Positions 43,088-54,802 of a DNA stretch of 64,000 nucleotides are shown piece by piece. Source of the DNA: Eurosta solidaginis (taxonomy: Eukaryota; Arthropoda; Insecta; Diptera; Tephritidae); the NCBI RefSeq assembly GCF_040869045.1, contig NC_090322.1, forward strand, positions 175,908,672 through 175,972,671. The letters are read 5' to 3'. How positions within the stretch are numbered: the stretch's first letter is position 1; every line of letters begins with the position of its first letter. The notes beneath the pieces were generated by a model that saw only the letters and a program-made list of their open reading frames with translations, was not told the origin of the DNA and did no database searches. The position numbers and the translations under genes were made by a program.

Positions 43088-43164
43088 TAAGAAATTTTCT
43101 ATGTTTTGGGAGCCATAACTCGAAGTAAAATTAGTTCAGAATAGAACCATATATATATATGTAT

Positions 43165-43662
43165 TGTAATGAATTTAGGGAAATTCCGCTTATTCCACAC
43201 CTTCTGCCAACGTTCGAATTGCTAAACTGTTGAATAAATAACTCCAATATTCACTAATGCAAAATGGTCTTTATTAGACTACTTTCAGGTACTTCACAAT
43301 AACACTTATACTTCACAACCAATAGCGTGTTTAAATCAAACGGAGTACTGACTACTCAGCTTGCTCTGCTTTTATACTCTCTGTTGCCTTGTCCGCATAT
43401 TTCTCCAAATGTCTAGATGTTTCTCCTCTAGAATCTTCTTCTTGGTTACCAGCTATATGCGTGTGTATTTGTAGTTTATAACCTCTCGCATAGGCACATG
43501 AATGTGTATATGTGAGTACTACTTCGGATGATGATTACATGTGTTTATGAGTATCTCTCCGTTGCCTTGTATGTATGTGTGTAGATTGATTTTTTACGTA
43601 CATACTGCTTAGTATCGGCTTAGTGATGGTAGTATCGCTTAGTGATACTAATATTCGTCACA
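43165..43662 (-). mobile_element. Solo-LTR-like repeat, family A
   Basis: 498 bp, TGTAATGAATTTAGGG to ...ATTCGTCACA, flanked by GTAT at 43161-43164 and 43663-43666. On the - strand GAGTATAAAAGCAGAGC precedes AGTAGTCAGTACTCCG, a TATA/initiator arrangement. Inserted in the DINE-1-like element. Confidence 0.68.
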
Positions 43663-43860
43663 GTATTATTGCGAGGCTTGTAACACTATTAAGCACACAA
43701 AACAAACAACAACAGCATTTAAAGTGTACAGCTGGGTATGTGATGTTCGGTTTCACCCGAACTTAGACTTCCTTACTTGTTTTTTGTTTGAATTTGTTTA
43801 TAAAAAATGTTTTATTTGCATTGCTTTTGCGCATAACTTAAAGATTTGACTAGCTGGTTA

Positions 43861-43880
43861 ACGCACACACACACACACAA
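43861..43880 (+). repeat. (AC)n microsatellite
   Basis: About nine AC dinucleotides, after which AT-rich spacer continues to 44555. No gene was seen in 43785-44555, though 44400-44540 is GC-richer and may belong to the LINE that follows. Confidence 0.6.
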
Positions 43881-44559
43881 TCAGATTGACAATCTGCAAA
43901 TAATTATTGATGGAAAAACTGCACCTAGTGCAACATCCATATAAAAACAACAACAACAAAATCAACGATAACAATAAAAACATCAGAATTTTGATTGGTC
44001 GTAAAAATGCGAACTTCAGGTAAAAAATAATTTTTGTAACACCAATATTTCTCTGCACCAGCGAGTGCATTCAGTTTGCTTCAATGGGTGAGTGAATTTT
44101 ATTTGACAGTTGACTTGTTGCTTTATAGATCGATTCGATTTACGATGAAATAACTTAAAAGTGAAATATGTAAGTAAATAAATGTACAATGAAATATTTG
44201 CCTTCCAGCTAGCGGTTGCGCGTTTTGTTGATTGTTGATAAACTGCGTAAGCCTTTTCAGTTTATTGTTTTCTTGGCTTGTTTTGTTTTGTTTGGCGTGG
44301 AACGGATGATATGAGAAAGTGGTTATGAGCGCACGTGCGGCTATCTGCCTTTTTGTATGGGTAAATTCAGAAAACTAACTTTTTTATCACTCGGTAACAT
44401 CTACGGAATGCAAAGGCTAGCGAACCACGCGCGTGGTAGGCTCTAGAAACGTCGGCACCGTACAAAAGGGTCAAGAAAACTCTCGTTGGTCCATTAAATA
44501 AAGCAAGCTTACGTACTGGACAGCGCTTTGCGAGAAGGTGTATCGCGGCCCCTGAGGTT

Positions 44560-45910
44560 AACGGTAAATAATATTAAAGAAAAAGTTACGTCTGTCAAAC
44601 CAGCTGACGGACGAGGACAAAATTAGAAACATGGTGGATATACTCTTTCCGATCCAACCACCTAAGAAGGATGGGCACGTTACCAATGAAGACTGCATTG
44701 TGGAACAATTCCAGGAAGAAGAGCTTAAAACTGTCCTGCGCACTATGAAACCTAAAATATCTACAGGGTCTCACGAAATACCCACGGAGGCATTAAGGCT
44801 AGTTTAAAATAATTGCACAGGGCTTATTAAAAGGGAGAAGGGACCCCAGCTCCCCATCGTCGTACCACCATGGATACTGCAGGTAAATTGATGGAGAGCC
44901 TTTTGAAGCAATGCCCCTTTAGAGGATAGTGGAGAACTGTCTAGCCGACTGCACAGTTTGTGGAGGGGATACTTTACAATAGATGCCATCCCAAAAGTGT
45001 GAGGCGGAGTCAAGAAAGCCTCGACCGCGTGGTGTTTATGCCGGATGCCAAACACACTATAACTCAGCCAGGTGCGACGACTTATTTGAAGCGGGATTCA
45101 AGGGGTTGTGTAGCGCAATATATAGCTTCTCCAACCCAATTGTCAACCTCACCTTCGAGGGGCGAATTCCGTTTCACTAACAGACGAGGCTCTGGCGACC
45201 CCAAGCTCCTCATGGAGGGGAGGGAGGGATGGCCTGAAGGTTTAATGTGGCCATATAAATCATTCCCGAGATGGTCGGGCTAGCACCTTAATGGTGCTGT
45301 GTTACCGGATCTGTATTCGGCAAAGGACCATGTCATCGATAACACTCCCCAAAGCCTTCGGAGAGTAACCTTATCGCTACAACAGCAACAACAACAACAT
45401 TTTATTTGAAACACTAGAAAGCACTTTCAAGCTACCGCAATATTTGCAACAAATCTTAAGGCATTGAGATACAGGTATCTAATGCATGAAACCACTCACG
45501 GTCAAAGGAAGGTAAATATAACAGTCGTAGCGGCCCAGGGGGTGCGTTAGGCACTTGGTCACGTTCTCAGGCATATTACCTACGACAGTATTCTTTGATT
45601 GGGCATGGACATGCCAGAAAGCATCTGTATCGTCGCTTTCGCAGGCAACGTAGCAGCTGTGATAACAGTACGAAGCTGCGAGCTGGCACAGCTGAAACTT
45701 CACCAGGTCATGCGCAGTGTAAATAGTAAGATGGCTGATCAGGATCTCCAGCTAGCAACAGAATATACGGACATTGTCATCCTCTCAAAGTGGCATATTC
45801 ATCATTAATACGATGGTTGGGCCAGCTTACAGAAACACGCACTTCACCGAAATATCTGGACGGACGTAAGGCTAGCCTTTACGGAGCACATCCGAGGAAC
45901 CAGCGAACCT
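44560..45910 (+). pseudogene. R1-like LINE reverse transcriptase, split by a retroposon
   Basis: Blocks in order on the + strand: MVDILFPIQPPKKDG (44632), VEQFQEEELKTVLRTMKPK (44700; the pre-RT F...EL...L..MK..KAPG region), STGSHEIPTEALRLV, TMDTAGKLMESLLKQC (44871-44915; the LL.T.GK..E.LI...L block). Then the retroposon (45091-45401). Then LFETLESTFKLPQYL, MDMPESICIVAFAGNVA (45603-45655, YADD replaced by FAGN) and VNSKMADQDLQLATEYTDIV (the L.L...KTE.V block). Frameshifts and stops make it dead. Confidence 0.7.
45091..45401 (+). mobile_element. CAA-tailed retroposon, short subfamily
   Basis: GCGGGATTCAAGGGG to AACAACAACATT with a 9-bp TSD TTATTTGAA (45082-45090, 45402-45410). It starts at the same internal point as the 42.7-kb copy and lies within the R1-like LINE. 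Confidence 0.85.
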
Positions 45911-45914
45911 GAGT

Positions 45915-46340
45915 AGATTAATGGCAGTCCAAAGCTATATAAAAGGAAGCTACTTGCACCGTAAGCACCGAAACGCCCTCACCTCGGCCCAACGCTTCGG
46001 GCGCACTTCGAATAGCTTCGGCTTACCACACAGTCTCGGCAGAAGCTGTCCTGGTCGTTGCGGAAACTGTACCGATATATATTCTCGGAAAGGTGTAGAA
46101 ATATACAACAGCGAATCGAGTTTAGCTGCTGTTGCCAAACAACAAAATTGATTCGAATCGAAATTGAAAAAAAATCTAAGAAATTTTCTTTGTCGTTCAA
46201 GTTTAAAATAAAATTGTTGCTATAAATGTAAAATTCATTATTAAGATGAGTCGGAACGGAATGCACCACGCACCTTCGGTTTTAAACTCTGTATTTTTCG
46301 CTAAATATTAATACTTAACATTATTTTACAATATTATGTA
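45915..46340. other. Spacer, possible LINE 3' end
   Basis: GC-richer until about 46140, then AT-rich. No recognised protein. It may include the untranslated end of the R1-like element. Confidence 0.3.
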
Positions 46341-46344
46341 TATT

Positions 46345-46801
46345 AGGGTGGGTCGATTGTTATGGACGAAAGTTAACCGATATCGCGCCATCGATTTTTC
46401 GATAGCATTTGGGCTCAGGAAAAGAAGTTCCACTACGCATACCCAAACAAATAATTTTCGAGCATGCGAAATTTAATTTTTTTGACTTTTTTCGACTTTG
46501 ATTTTTAAGGGTTTTTTCATGGCCTACTAAAAAATTTTTTTTCAAAAACCTGTTATTGACAACGTGTTTTGCGGACATTTTTGGGTCGGACAGGGTATGC
46601 ATGAAAATTTTAAAATCAAATGAAAATTTTCTTAGTGGGTGATGAAAAAAACCTTAAAAATCAAAGTCGAAAAGAAGTCAAAAAATTAAATTTCGTAGGC
46701 TCGAAAATTATTTTTTTGGGTATGCATAGTGGAACTTTTTTTTCCCAAATCCTATCGAAAAATCTATGGCGCGATATCGGTTAATAAATCGACCCAATCT
46801 A
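46345..46801. mobile_element. MITE with TAGGGTGGGTCGATT ends
   Basis: TIRs TAGGGTGGGTCGATT (46345) and AAATCGACCCAATCTA (to 46801). The inverted similarity extends inward through ACCGATATCGCGCCATCGAT and TTTTCGATAG to about 46530 and back from about 46620. TA at both ends may be the target duplication (Tc1/mariner-like), inferred only. No ORF. Confidence 0.75.
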
Positions 46802-47088
46802 ATGAAAATACTATTGTGACATTTTTACCAATTCATTAAAAAAAATATGAATATTTTTACGAGCCGGAACAAGCTATTTAACGCTTATTGTCTTCCCCAT
46901 CACAGAAATTTCACCGCTAACAGAAAAAATTTAGTATTAGCGAAAATTATTGATGGTAAGCGATTTATTTATTAATGACAAATTAGCGAACCCTTATGTG
47001 AATTTAATTGATTTTTTCGCATACATATGAGGATGCATGCCTGAGTGAATATATAGCAGCGAACAAGAAAATAGCAGTGGCAATTTTT
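46802..47088. other. AT-rich spacer
   Basis: No gene. At 47058-47080 the phrase AGCAGCGAACAAGAAAATAG matches the end of the CAGTAGCGAACA foldback family, so a small scrap of it lies here. Confidence 0.4.
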
Positions 47089-49065
47089 ATACTCAGCTGA
47101 GCAGAGCTCACAGAGTATATTAATTTTGTTCGCATAACGGTAATCCGTAACGGCTAAACTAATCGAGATAGATATTGACTTCTATATATCAAAATGATCT
47201 GGGCGAAAAAAGAAATTTATTTAGCCATGTGCGTCCGTCCGTCCGTAAACACGATAACTTGAGTAAATTTTGAGGTATCTTGATGAAATTTGGTATGTAG
47301 GTTCCTGAGCACTCGTCTCAGATCGCTATTTAAAATGAACGAAATCGAGGTTAGGGGATCAGAATATACCCGCGGTAGGTATGCCTGTCGTAAGAGGCGA
47401 CTAAAATACCAGATTGAAGGGGCTGTGTAGCGCAACCCTTCAGGTTGCCAGCGCAATATATAGCTTCTCCAAACCCAATTATCAACCTCACCTATCCGCG
47501 GCGAATCCTGTTTCACTAACAGACGAGGCTCTGGCGACCCCAAGCTCCTCATGGAACTTGGGGGTGGAGAGGGAGGGAATGGCATGAAGGTTTAATGTGG
47601 CCACATAAATCGTTCTCGAGATGGTCGGGCTAGCACCTTAATGGTGCTATGGTACCGGAGCGTACCGGATCTGTATCCGGAAAAGGACCATCACATCGAT
47701 AACACTCCCCAAAGCCTTCGGGGAGCAACCTTATCGTTACAACAACAACAACAACAACGAAATCGAATTATAATCACGCCCACTTTTCCGATATCGAAAA
47801 TTTCGAAACCCCGAAAAAGTGCGATAAATCATTATCAAAGACGGATGAAGCGATGAAACTTGGTAGGTGGGTTGCCCTTATGACGCAGAATAGAAAATTA
47901 GTAAAATTTCGGAAAATGGGCGTGCCACCGCCCACTTTTAAAAGAAGGCAATTTAAAAGTTTTGCAAGCTGTAATTTGGCAGCCGTTGAAGATATCATGA
48001 TGAAATTTGGCAGGAACGTTACTCCTATTACTATATGTGTGCTAAATAAAAATTAGCAAAATCGGATGACGAACACGCCCACTTAAAAAAAAAAAGTTTT
48101 AAAAGTCAAATTTTAATAAAAAATTGAATATCTTTACATTAGATAAGTAAATTATGCCAACATTCAACTCCAGTAATGATATGGTGCAACAAAATACAAA
48201 AACAAAATAAAATTTCGAAATGGGCGTGGCTCCGCTCTTTTTCATTTAATTAGTCTAGAATACTTTTAATGCCATAAGTCGAACAAAAATTTATCAATCC
48301 TTGTGAAATTTGGTAGGGGTATAGATTCTGTGACGATAACTATTTTCTGTGAAAATCGGTTGAAGCCACACCCAGTTTATATACACATCCGACCGTCTGT
48401 CCTTTCGCTTGGCCGTTAACACGATAACTTAAACAAAAATCAATATATCTTTACTAAATTTAGTTCACGTACTTATCTGAACTCACTTCATCTTGGTATA
48501 AAAAATGGCCTAAATCGGACTATGCCACGCCCACTTTTTCGATATCGAAAATTACGAAAAATAAAAAAATGCCATAACTCTATACCAAATATGAAAAAGG
48601 GATGAAACATGGTAATTGGATTGGTTTATTGACGCAAAATATAACTTTAGAAAAAACTTTGTAAAATGGGTGTGACACCTACCATATTAAGTAGAAGTAG
48701 TGGTACCCGACATATTATATTCTGGGTCACCCTGATCCACATTTTGTTCGATATCTCGAAAACGCCTTTACATATACAACTAAGCGCCACTTCCTTTTAA
48801 AACCCTCATTAATACCTTTAATTTGATACCCATGTCGTAAAAACACATAGAGTCACCCTTGGTCCACCTTTATGGCGTTATCTCGAAAAGGCTTTCACCT
48901 ATAGAACTAAGACCTTCTCCCTTTTAACACTTTTCATTTGATACCTATATAGTACACACGCATTCTAGAGTCACCCTGGTCCACCTATATGGCGATATCT
49001 GGAAAAAGCGTCCACATATAGAACTAAGGCCCGCTCCCTTTTAAAATACTCATTAACACCTGAAA
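47089..49065 (+). mobile_element. Long DINE-1-like element, split by a retroposon
   Basis: TATACTCAGCTGAGCAGAGC start; GTCCGTCCGTCCGTAAACAC core at 47229-47248; many GGGCGTGGCNCCGCCCAC blocks. From 48710 three ~125-bp tandem units (GTCACCCTGGTCCACCTATA, GGCGATATCTCGAAAA, CTAAGGCCCACTCCC, TTTGATACCCATAT). The 3' hairpin end is missing. It contains the CAA retroposon at 47349-47755. Without that, it is the + oriented counterpart of 61779-63448. Confidence 0.78.
47349..47755 (+). mobile_element. CAA-tailed retroposon, long form
   Basis: 407 bp with a perfect 11-bp TSD AACGAAATCGA (47338-47348, 47756-47766). It starts GGTTAGGGGATCAGAATATA, contains ATGCCTGTCGTAAGAGGCGA, CAACCCTTCAGGTTGCCAGC, GACGAGGCTCTGGCGACCCC and a GCCTTCGGGGAG hairpin-forming stretch, and ends (ACA)n. 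No ORF and no convincing Pol III A/B boxes were seen. LINE-style TSDs indicate retroposition. Confidence 0.88.
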
Positions 49066-49079
49066 TTTTTAAAAGTAAT

Positions 49080-49590
49080 GTTAAACATTTTTTTGAAAAA
49101 ATTTGAATATTTGAGAAAATTTTACGAAAATGTATTTAGATTTTTCTCAGTTTTTTGGGGTATGCAGGTTTTTAGACCATTATGTTTTAGTCCAGCGAAG
49201 TACAATTTATAGGCTTCTTAAAATTCTCATTGATTTTTGAAATTTTTTTCGATGGGTGTTTTATATTTTCTTCCGTGTCAAGTGTGCATAGCATAATTTT
49301 GTATTTGTATACTGAATTTTAAGAGACCTACAACTTGTACTTTGTTAGACTAGAATTGATTAGCCTACAAAAATATTCAAAAAGTTCTCAATAAAGGGTT
49401 CGAAATTTTTAATAATATTTTCTCGAACTTTCGATTTTTTTTTTAGAAAAAGTTTTTCAGATCCTTTGTTTCAGTTTCAGTTAAAAAATGTATGGAAGTT
49501 TTTTCTTAAACTATCGCAAATAAAAAATAAGAGCTTTATTGACGAAATTTCATAAAAATCGCCACTGCTATTTTTGTGTTCGCTACTGTA
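49080..49590 (-). mobile_element. Foldback element, CAGTAGCGAACA family
   Basis: The right end TTTTTGTGTTCGCTACTGTA (to about 49590) is the complement of the start of the 57223 copy. The interior has a palindromic tract around TTGTTAGACTAGAATTGATT and its weaker inverse near 49190. A TA next to CAGTAGC suggests a Tc1/mariner-type target. No ORF. Confidence 0.55.
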
Positions 49591-49885
49591 TGTATTTGAT
49601 TTAAAAAATGGCTGAAAAAATACTGCACAAATTTCATCAGTTAAGCAAAGGACAGTAACGAATACTGCATACATTTGATTTAAAAAAGGCTGCAAAAATG
49701 GTTTAGAAATTTTCTTGAATTATCGCCAATAAAAAGAAAGATTTTAATTGACGAAATTTGATAAAAACTGCCACTGTTTTTTTTGTGTTCGCTACTGTAT
49801 GTATTTGATTTAAAAAATGGCTGAAAAAAAGACTGCACAAATTTCATCAGTTAAGCAAATGACACACTGAGCGGCGCTTCACGAT
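49480..49885 (+). repeat. ~210-bp direct duplication
   Basis: The segment with TTCTTAAACTATCGC, TTGACGAAATTTCATAAAAA, CGCCACTGC, GTGTTCGCTACTGTATGTAT and GCACAAATTTCATCAGTTAA recurs as TTCTTGAATTATCGCC ... TTGACGAAATTTGATAAAAA ... CACAAATTTCATCAGTTAAG about 210 bp further on. It repeats the end of the foldback element. Confidence 0.65.
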
Positions 49886-49911
49886 TTTTCCTATTTGATC
49901 AACAATGCCGC

Positions 49912-50068
49912 TAAGGTCCGGTTTTTCAGTGCGAGATTGAGCTCCAGTTAAAGTTGAGCAGAATTTAACCCTGCCACTTCGGCCGCTTAAGTGAGATGAG
50001 CACCAAACAAAGTTAAACTCTAATCAACATTAACTGAAGTTTAAACTCACATTGAAAAACCGGTCTAA
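49912..50068. mobile_element. Short MITE, ~157 bp
   Basis: TAAGGTCCGGTTTTTCAGTG and its complement-like CATTGAAAAACCGGTCTA (to 50068) form TIRs that continue inward (AGTTAAAGTTGAGCAGAATT against AACTCTAATCAACATTAACT). No ORF. Confidence 0.7.
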
Positions 50069-50074
50069 GTGTCA

Positions 50075-51545
50075 ATTGCTCCATAAGAATACACGCAAAG
50101 ATTATTTTGCCGCGTAGTGCAGTGCAGCTCAATGTGCCCTTAACCTGAATCTAAAGAAAAAAAATAATAATAATAAATAAATACTTGTCAAAAAAAGCTA
50201 TGTAAACTTTTTTCGAATGCGTTTGTAAACATTTTCGAAATTTGGAGAAGTTATTAAAATCTTCAGGAAAATTTTTAAATTTTTATTTTGCATTCTCACA
50301 AAGTTTCATGAAATTGGCAGTACACATTTTTGATTTTTTTCTTCAATGTTTTCAAAATTGATTTACATAGCAATCGTGAAAAATTTATTAGTTATAATTT
50401 TTTTTTTTTGAAATCAGCGAAAAACAATAAAGTATAATAACTCATAAGCTACGCAAATACTTTTGTTGCTATTTTTTTACTCGCAGGTGCAAGTATGTTT
50501 GTGTGTAGCTTAGACTGTTTCATAACTTCTTTCTGTTTTCTACCAATATGGTTCAACTGTTTCATTTGGGAGTACAATCACAGTAAAAACTAGACAAGTC
50601 ATACAGCTTTTATATGGGCTTTTATTAAGTTGTCTGCTTTTTACGGCTGTTTTTTGACTTCTGTCCCTACCGATTTCAAATAAAGCCTTGCTTTGATGTA
50701 CAAATATGTGTACTTTCGAAAAGCGCATTAAAAAAGTTTAATTTAAACTTTCTATTTCAGTCTTTTATTTCGTATTTTCTTACTTTTCTCTTTTAGCAAT
50801 TTTTCTAAATTATTTTTTCTAATTATTAATTTTAATTTCTTATTTAGTTAACTTTCTTAATTTTGTTTGAATTAAATTTTTTTGTCTTACAATTCATTGT
50901 TCATCTTTTTTGCAATCTTCTTTTGTATTTAATTATTTCTAAGTTTTTTTTTTAGATTTTTTAGTTTATTTTATAATTTGGAAATATTTTTTTATCATTT
51001 GGACTGGATATTTTATGTGGGAAATGTTAGTGGGCGGTTGACAGTTTAAAATAGAAATTTATTGTAAATTAATGTATCCCCTAAATATTCCTTTTTTAAA
51101 TTTGTTTTTTATATTATTCTTCTTATTTAATTTTATTTTTATGTCCTTTAAATTTATTTGTAGTTTTATTTTGTTTTATATATATATATTTTTGTTTGTT
51201 CCCTAAAAGAATAATATAATAATTTTAATATCTATCTTTCAAATATTTTTTTTTTATGTTTCATTATTTTTCAAAATTTATATTTTTTTAAATTGTTTTA
51301 AATTTTTTTTATATATTTGTTGTTTTTGGCGAGGTTTTTGAAAACCATTTTTGTTATTGTTTTTGTTTTGTTGGCCTATTTATAAAGGATTCCAAGTTCA
51401 ATCGAGCAGTGTGATGGAGGCTAAGCAACCTTCAAAATGGATCTATCTGCGCAGCTATGGCAGGTGTCTGAAAAATTTTATATTTTCTATTCCAAATTTA
51501 AAAATAATTTTTCAATTATAGAAAAATTAAAAAAAAAAACAATAA
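50075..51545. other. AT-rich spacer, no gene recognised
   Basis: Very AT-rich with long T-runs. Short ORFs have low-complexity composition only. Confidence 0.35.
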
Positions 51546-51551
51546 TTACAA

Positions 51552-52004
51552 TGTGCAACACCCGGCTGGGTATTGGACCAACCCCACTTTTTTGAAAGGG
51601 CTGAATTTTTTTTTGTTGAGAAATTTAGTATAACAGCTGCTATACGAGGTGAAAAGTCAGATTGTCCCATGATAGTGGCTACTATGTTGCCACTATGTCT
51701 GCACATACTCTCCACTGGAATTGTTCGTACTGTAATTTTTCAAAAAAAGAATTCAGTCATTCAAATAAAAGAAAAAGGCAGACCACGACCACATTTTTAC
51801 TTTTTTAATTTGCTGAACGCGTTAACAAAAAAAAAATAAAATTTCGAAATGTAGAATTTCGAACTTGGAAAGCCGATATCTATTTTTTGGAGGCTAACTT
51901 CGAAAAACGGAGATAGTACTTTGTCTACTTAAGCCTCAATCTCTACAAAAAAGTGGGTTTGGTCCAATACGCAGAAAAAAAGTTGATTTTGTCGCATAGT
52001 GTTA
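51552..52004. mobile_element. MITE with GTATTGGACCAACCCCAC arms
   Basis: GGGTATTGGACCAACCCCAC (about 51568) and GTGGGTTTGGTCCAATACGC (about 51953) are inverted. Outer ends are TGTGCAACACCC against GTCGCATAGTG. The interior carries a 267-bp + frame (51573-51839) lacking any recognised domain. Confidence 0.6.
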
Positions 52005-52024
52005 TAATAAAAATTATTAATTAA

Positions 52025-52375
52025 TTTTATTTTATTGCATTGAAAAGTTTTATATATACATATTTTTTACTGTTTATTTCCCAATCTTTTGTCTTTTTTC
52101 ATTCGTCCGTATTTAAGTAATTTTTTTCAATTTCAATTAATTTATTTTATTTTAATATATTCTTTTAAATACATTTTTTTAGGTTATTTTCTCTATTTTT
52201 TGGCTTTTTGTTATCTTTCTTTATTTTTTATACTCATTTTATTTTATTTTATTTTATTATTTTTTTTTTATTGCATTGAAAAGTTTTATATATATTTGTT
52301 ACTGTTTATTTCCCATTTTTTTGTGTTTTTTTATTCGCCCGACTTAAAGTCATTTTTTTCATTTAAAAATTTATA
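52025..52375 (+). repeat. ~232-bp direct duplication in AT-rich DNA
   Basis: TATTGCATTGAAAAGTTTTA, TACTGTTTATTTCCCA and TTCATTCGTCCG at 52034-52110 recur as the same words at about 52269-52340 (TTTTATTCGCCCG). A T-rich ORF overlapping it (52089-52376) is compositional, not a gene. Confidence 0.6.
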
Positions 52376-52379
52376 GGAC

Positions 52380-53155
52380 TTTACTTATAATTTTCTAATG
52401 TATTTATAGATTAAAAAAAACTTACTATGTTATATATTTTCTCTTACTAAAACTTTTTTGTAACTTTTGACACCATATAGTATTTCTTTAAGCTTTTATA
52501 AACTACGCACAGTTAGATTAATCCACTTGTATTATCCTTTTAAATATGTAAAATATGCTAAAAATTGTTCGATTCAGTAATGTTTCTTGTAATACTTCGA
52601 TGTACCGCACTTAGCGTATACTAATCAACGACTAAACACGATCAGTTGGTGTCATTTGGGGTTTTGAGCGATTCATAGTACAAAGTTGTTTGAATTACGT
52701 TTTAGTTTAAAAGATACCGTAAATTGTAAGTAAACATATTGGCAACATTGTAAATATGTAAATACATGCGCATATATTTAGTCGACTATTGCATATTTAC
52801 ACTACATTAAGTCCACTTGGTTTTTTTTTGCAAGGAGTGGCTTCTTAGTCAAAATGCCTACCGTCATTCGAAGTGCGCCACGTAAAAATTATGTTAAAAA
52901 ACGAAACTGTTAACTGTGAAACTAGTGACGTCATTTCCGCTGTGAGCTGTATATTACTGCTAATTAATAGTAGTGGTTAAGTATTTTCGTTCATATATGT
53001 ATAAGTAATTACGTCATACCGCCTAAATTTTATATCTTAGAGATCGGAGTTTATCGGAATCGATTTGTTGACAAACACTTTCTACCAAGTAATATATTTA
53101 GTATGGTTTCAGCACTCAATTTAACATTACGAAGTAACATTATGAGCTCAATATG
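52380..53155. other. AT-rich spacer
   Basis: No recognised gene or element. Confidence 0.35.
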
Positions 53156-53224
53156 ATCAATCTGCTAGAAAAGGTGTTAGTTCAAGTTACTCTTATCTTA
53201 ATATATCCCCCATTTGCTATGAGA

Positions 53225-53395
53225 CAACAGATTTTTAGATCTCGAGAACCTATAAAACTTTTAGTACTTGCCAAGAGGGACGAGTTATTATACGATATAA
53301 GTCCTTACTTAATAGTGGTTTCCGTTTGGTATTCAAACTAATTTGGGTAACACTTCCAGCTTACCGATCGGCTCAATCGTACCTTAATAATAATG
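53225..53395 (+). repeat. LINE 3'UTR scrap
   Basis: ACTTTTAGTACTTGCCAAGA, ATATAAGTCCTTACTTAATA and GGTATTCAAACTAATTTGGG match 58757-58840 (AACTTCTAGTATTTGCCAAG...). The latter follows an RNase H-bearing LINE, so this is probably a 5'-truncated copy of the same 3' end. Confidence 0.5.
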
Positions 53396-54211
53396 ATTAT
53401 TGTATCTAGATACAAGCAGATCTAATTGGGAATTATCTGGCTGGCTAATGCATGTGTCAACTTATTCTTGAATTTTTCATTTGTCACAAAAAAGCGAAAA
53501 AGATAAGCAAAACAATTTGTTTACTAACTTAGTCTCCCTTTTAATTTTTTTTATTTACGTTTTTTATGGGGTGAATTGTAGTCATTAATGTCAAAAATAA
53601 AAAAGTAAAAAAAAAAAAAAAACAAAGCTTCATAGCACCACCAGGCAATCTGGACATACATTCCAACCTTTTTTGCAGTAAAATTTTAGCCGTGTGTCTA
53701 ATGAACCTGGCTGAAGTTTTTTGGAAGCATCATTTGTTTTTAGTTTTATGATGCTTATTATTATTATTTTTTTAATTGGAATATGGTATGTACCGTTTGT
53801 TAGGTTGAAACCTTTAGACGTATATATGTAGATGCGGGTATGTTTCATAAATAGGATGTTAATTCTTTTCTTATGATACCCATATTGGCATATGTCATAA
53901 TTTTATATTATTGCTAGCAGACCGGCAGACATTGCTCTGCCATAGCTTTGGTCTATCTGCGTAACTTTTAAGCAGTTTTTCCTCTTAATCTCCCTTCCCC
54001 TCTCTTCGCCTTTTCTTTATCTTTTTATTTATTCTTCCCTCTGTCTTTCTCTTTTGCTGCGCCTCTATCTCCCTTTCCGCCTATTCCCTTACTTCTTTTC
54101 CGCTCCATATATCCATATGTCTCTATCTTCGTCTAACTCTATCTCTTTCTCCTTCCCTCTTTTCTCTTCTCTATATTTCTTCTTGTTCTTTTCCGTTCCT
54201 TGTTCCCAGTC

Positions 54212-54243
54212 CCAGTCGCAGTCCCAGGCCCAGCCCCAGTCGG
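54212..54243 (+). repeat. CAGTCC-type microsatellite
   Basis: CCCAGTCCCAGTCGCAGTCC followed by CAGGCCCAGCCCCAGTC: about six imperfect hexamers. Confidence 0.7.
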
Positions 54244-54274
54244 TCCCTGCTCCATTTCTCGAAAAAAGTGTCAT

Positions 54275-54497
54275 AAATACTAATCTAGGCAAAGGGCTAC
54301 CTATATGCCCAATTTCAGGTAAATCGAACCAAGAACAGAATTTGTTTGAAAAGATGGGTCCCTGGTCCTCTTCCCGGAAACAAGTATTGCAAATACTAAT
54401 CTCGGCAAAGGGCTACCTATATTCCTTTCAGGCAAATCGAACCGTGATTAGAATTTGTTCGAATTAATCGGTCCCTCGTCCACTTCCCGGAAAGAAG
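54275..54497 (+). repeat. Two tandem ~112-bp units
   Basis: AAATACTAATCTAGGCAAAG, GGGCTACCTATAT, AAATCGAACC, AGAATTTGTT, GGTCCCTGGTCC and CTTCCCGGAAA occur in the same order at 54279 and again from 54391. No ORF spans both. Confidence 0.7.
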
Positions 54498-54802
54498 CTT
54501 CACAGGAACGCTATCTTATCTTTCAAGTTGGATCAAACTGCACATGATGTTTACGACTTCATCGCGGACAAACAACTTGATATGAAATTTATATACATAT
54601 ATTAAGATTTTTAATTCAGATAAATGGCAACCCTGTGAAGTTTTTCTGATTGACCGCAGCTTTTAAGCCCGTAAAGCTAATCCGTGACAACACCGTGAAA
54701 TCGGGATACAATTATCTTTAGATGGCAACCGTCTTTTTTTGAATACAATTTAAATAACTCCTTCTTTGATACTCATCTTGGCATATCCATTATTTTAAAT
54801 TA

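Larger units (their letters stand above)
42095..43779 (+). mobile_element. DINE-1-like element with two nested insertions
   Basis: Starts TATACCCAGCTGTACTTG. It lacks the GTCC core (deleted near 42205) and is collinear with 7901-10489. It ends with CAGCTGGGTATGTGATG, the hairpin GTTCGGTTTCACCCGAAC (43745-43762) and CCTTACTTG. A CAA-tailed retroposon (42760-43087) and a family A LTR (43165-43662) are inserted in it. It preserves the empty site for the 8193-9688 foldback. Confidence 0.8.

Noticed and set aside
29000..43662. Family A repeats as Tc1/mariner MITEs with TA target
   Set aside because: Possible, but the base before TA agrees within each copy and differs between copies, fitting a 4-bp duplication better. 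Kept as the alternative.
52089..52376. 95-codon hydrophobic ORF resembling a membrane protein
   Set aside because: It is a translation of T-rich direct repeats (F/L/Y-rich by composition), with no domain.
54054..54467. 137-codon ORF with QSQSQAQPQS stretch
   Set aside because: It arises from the CAGTCC microsatellite joined to tandem ~112-bp units; not gene-like.
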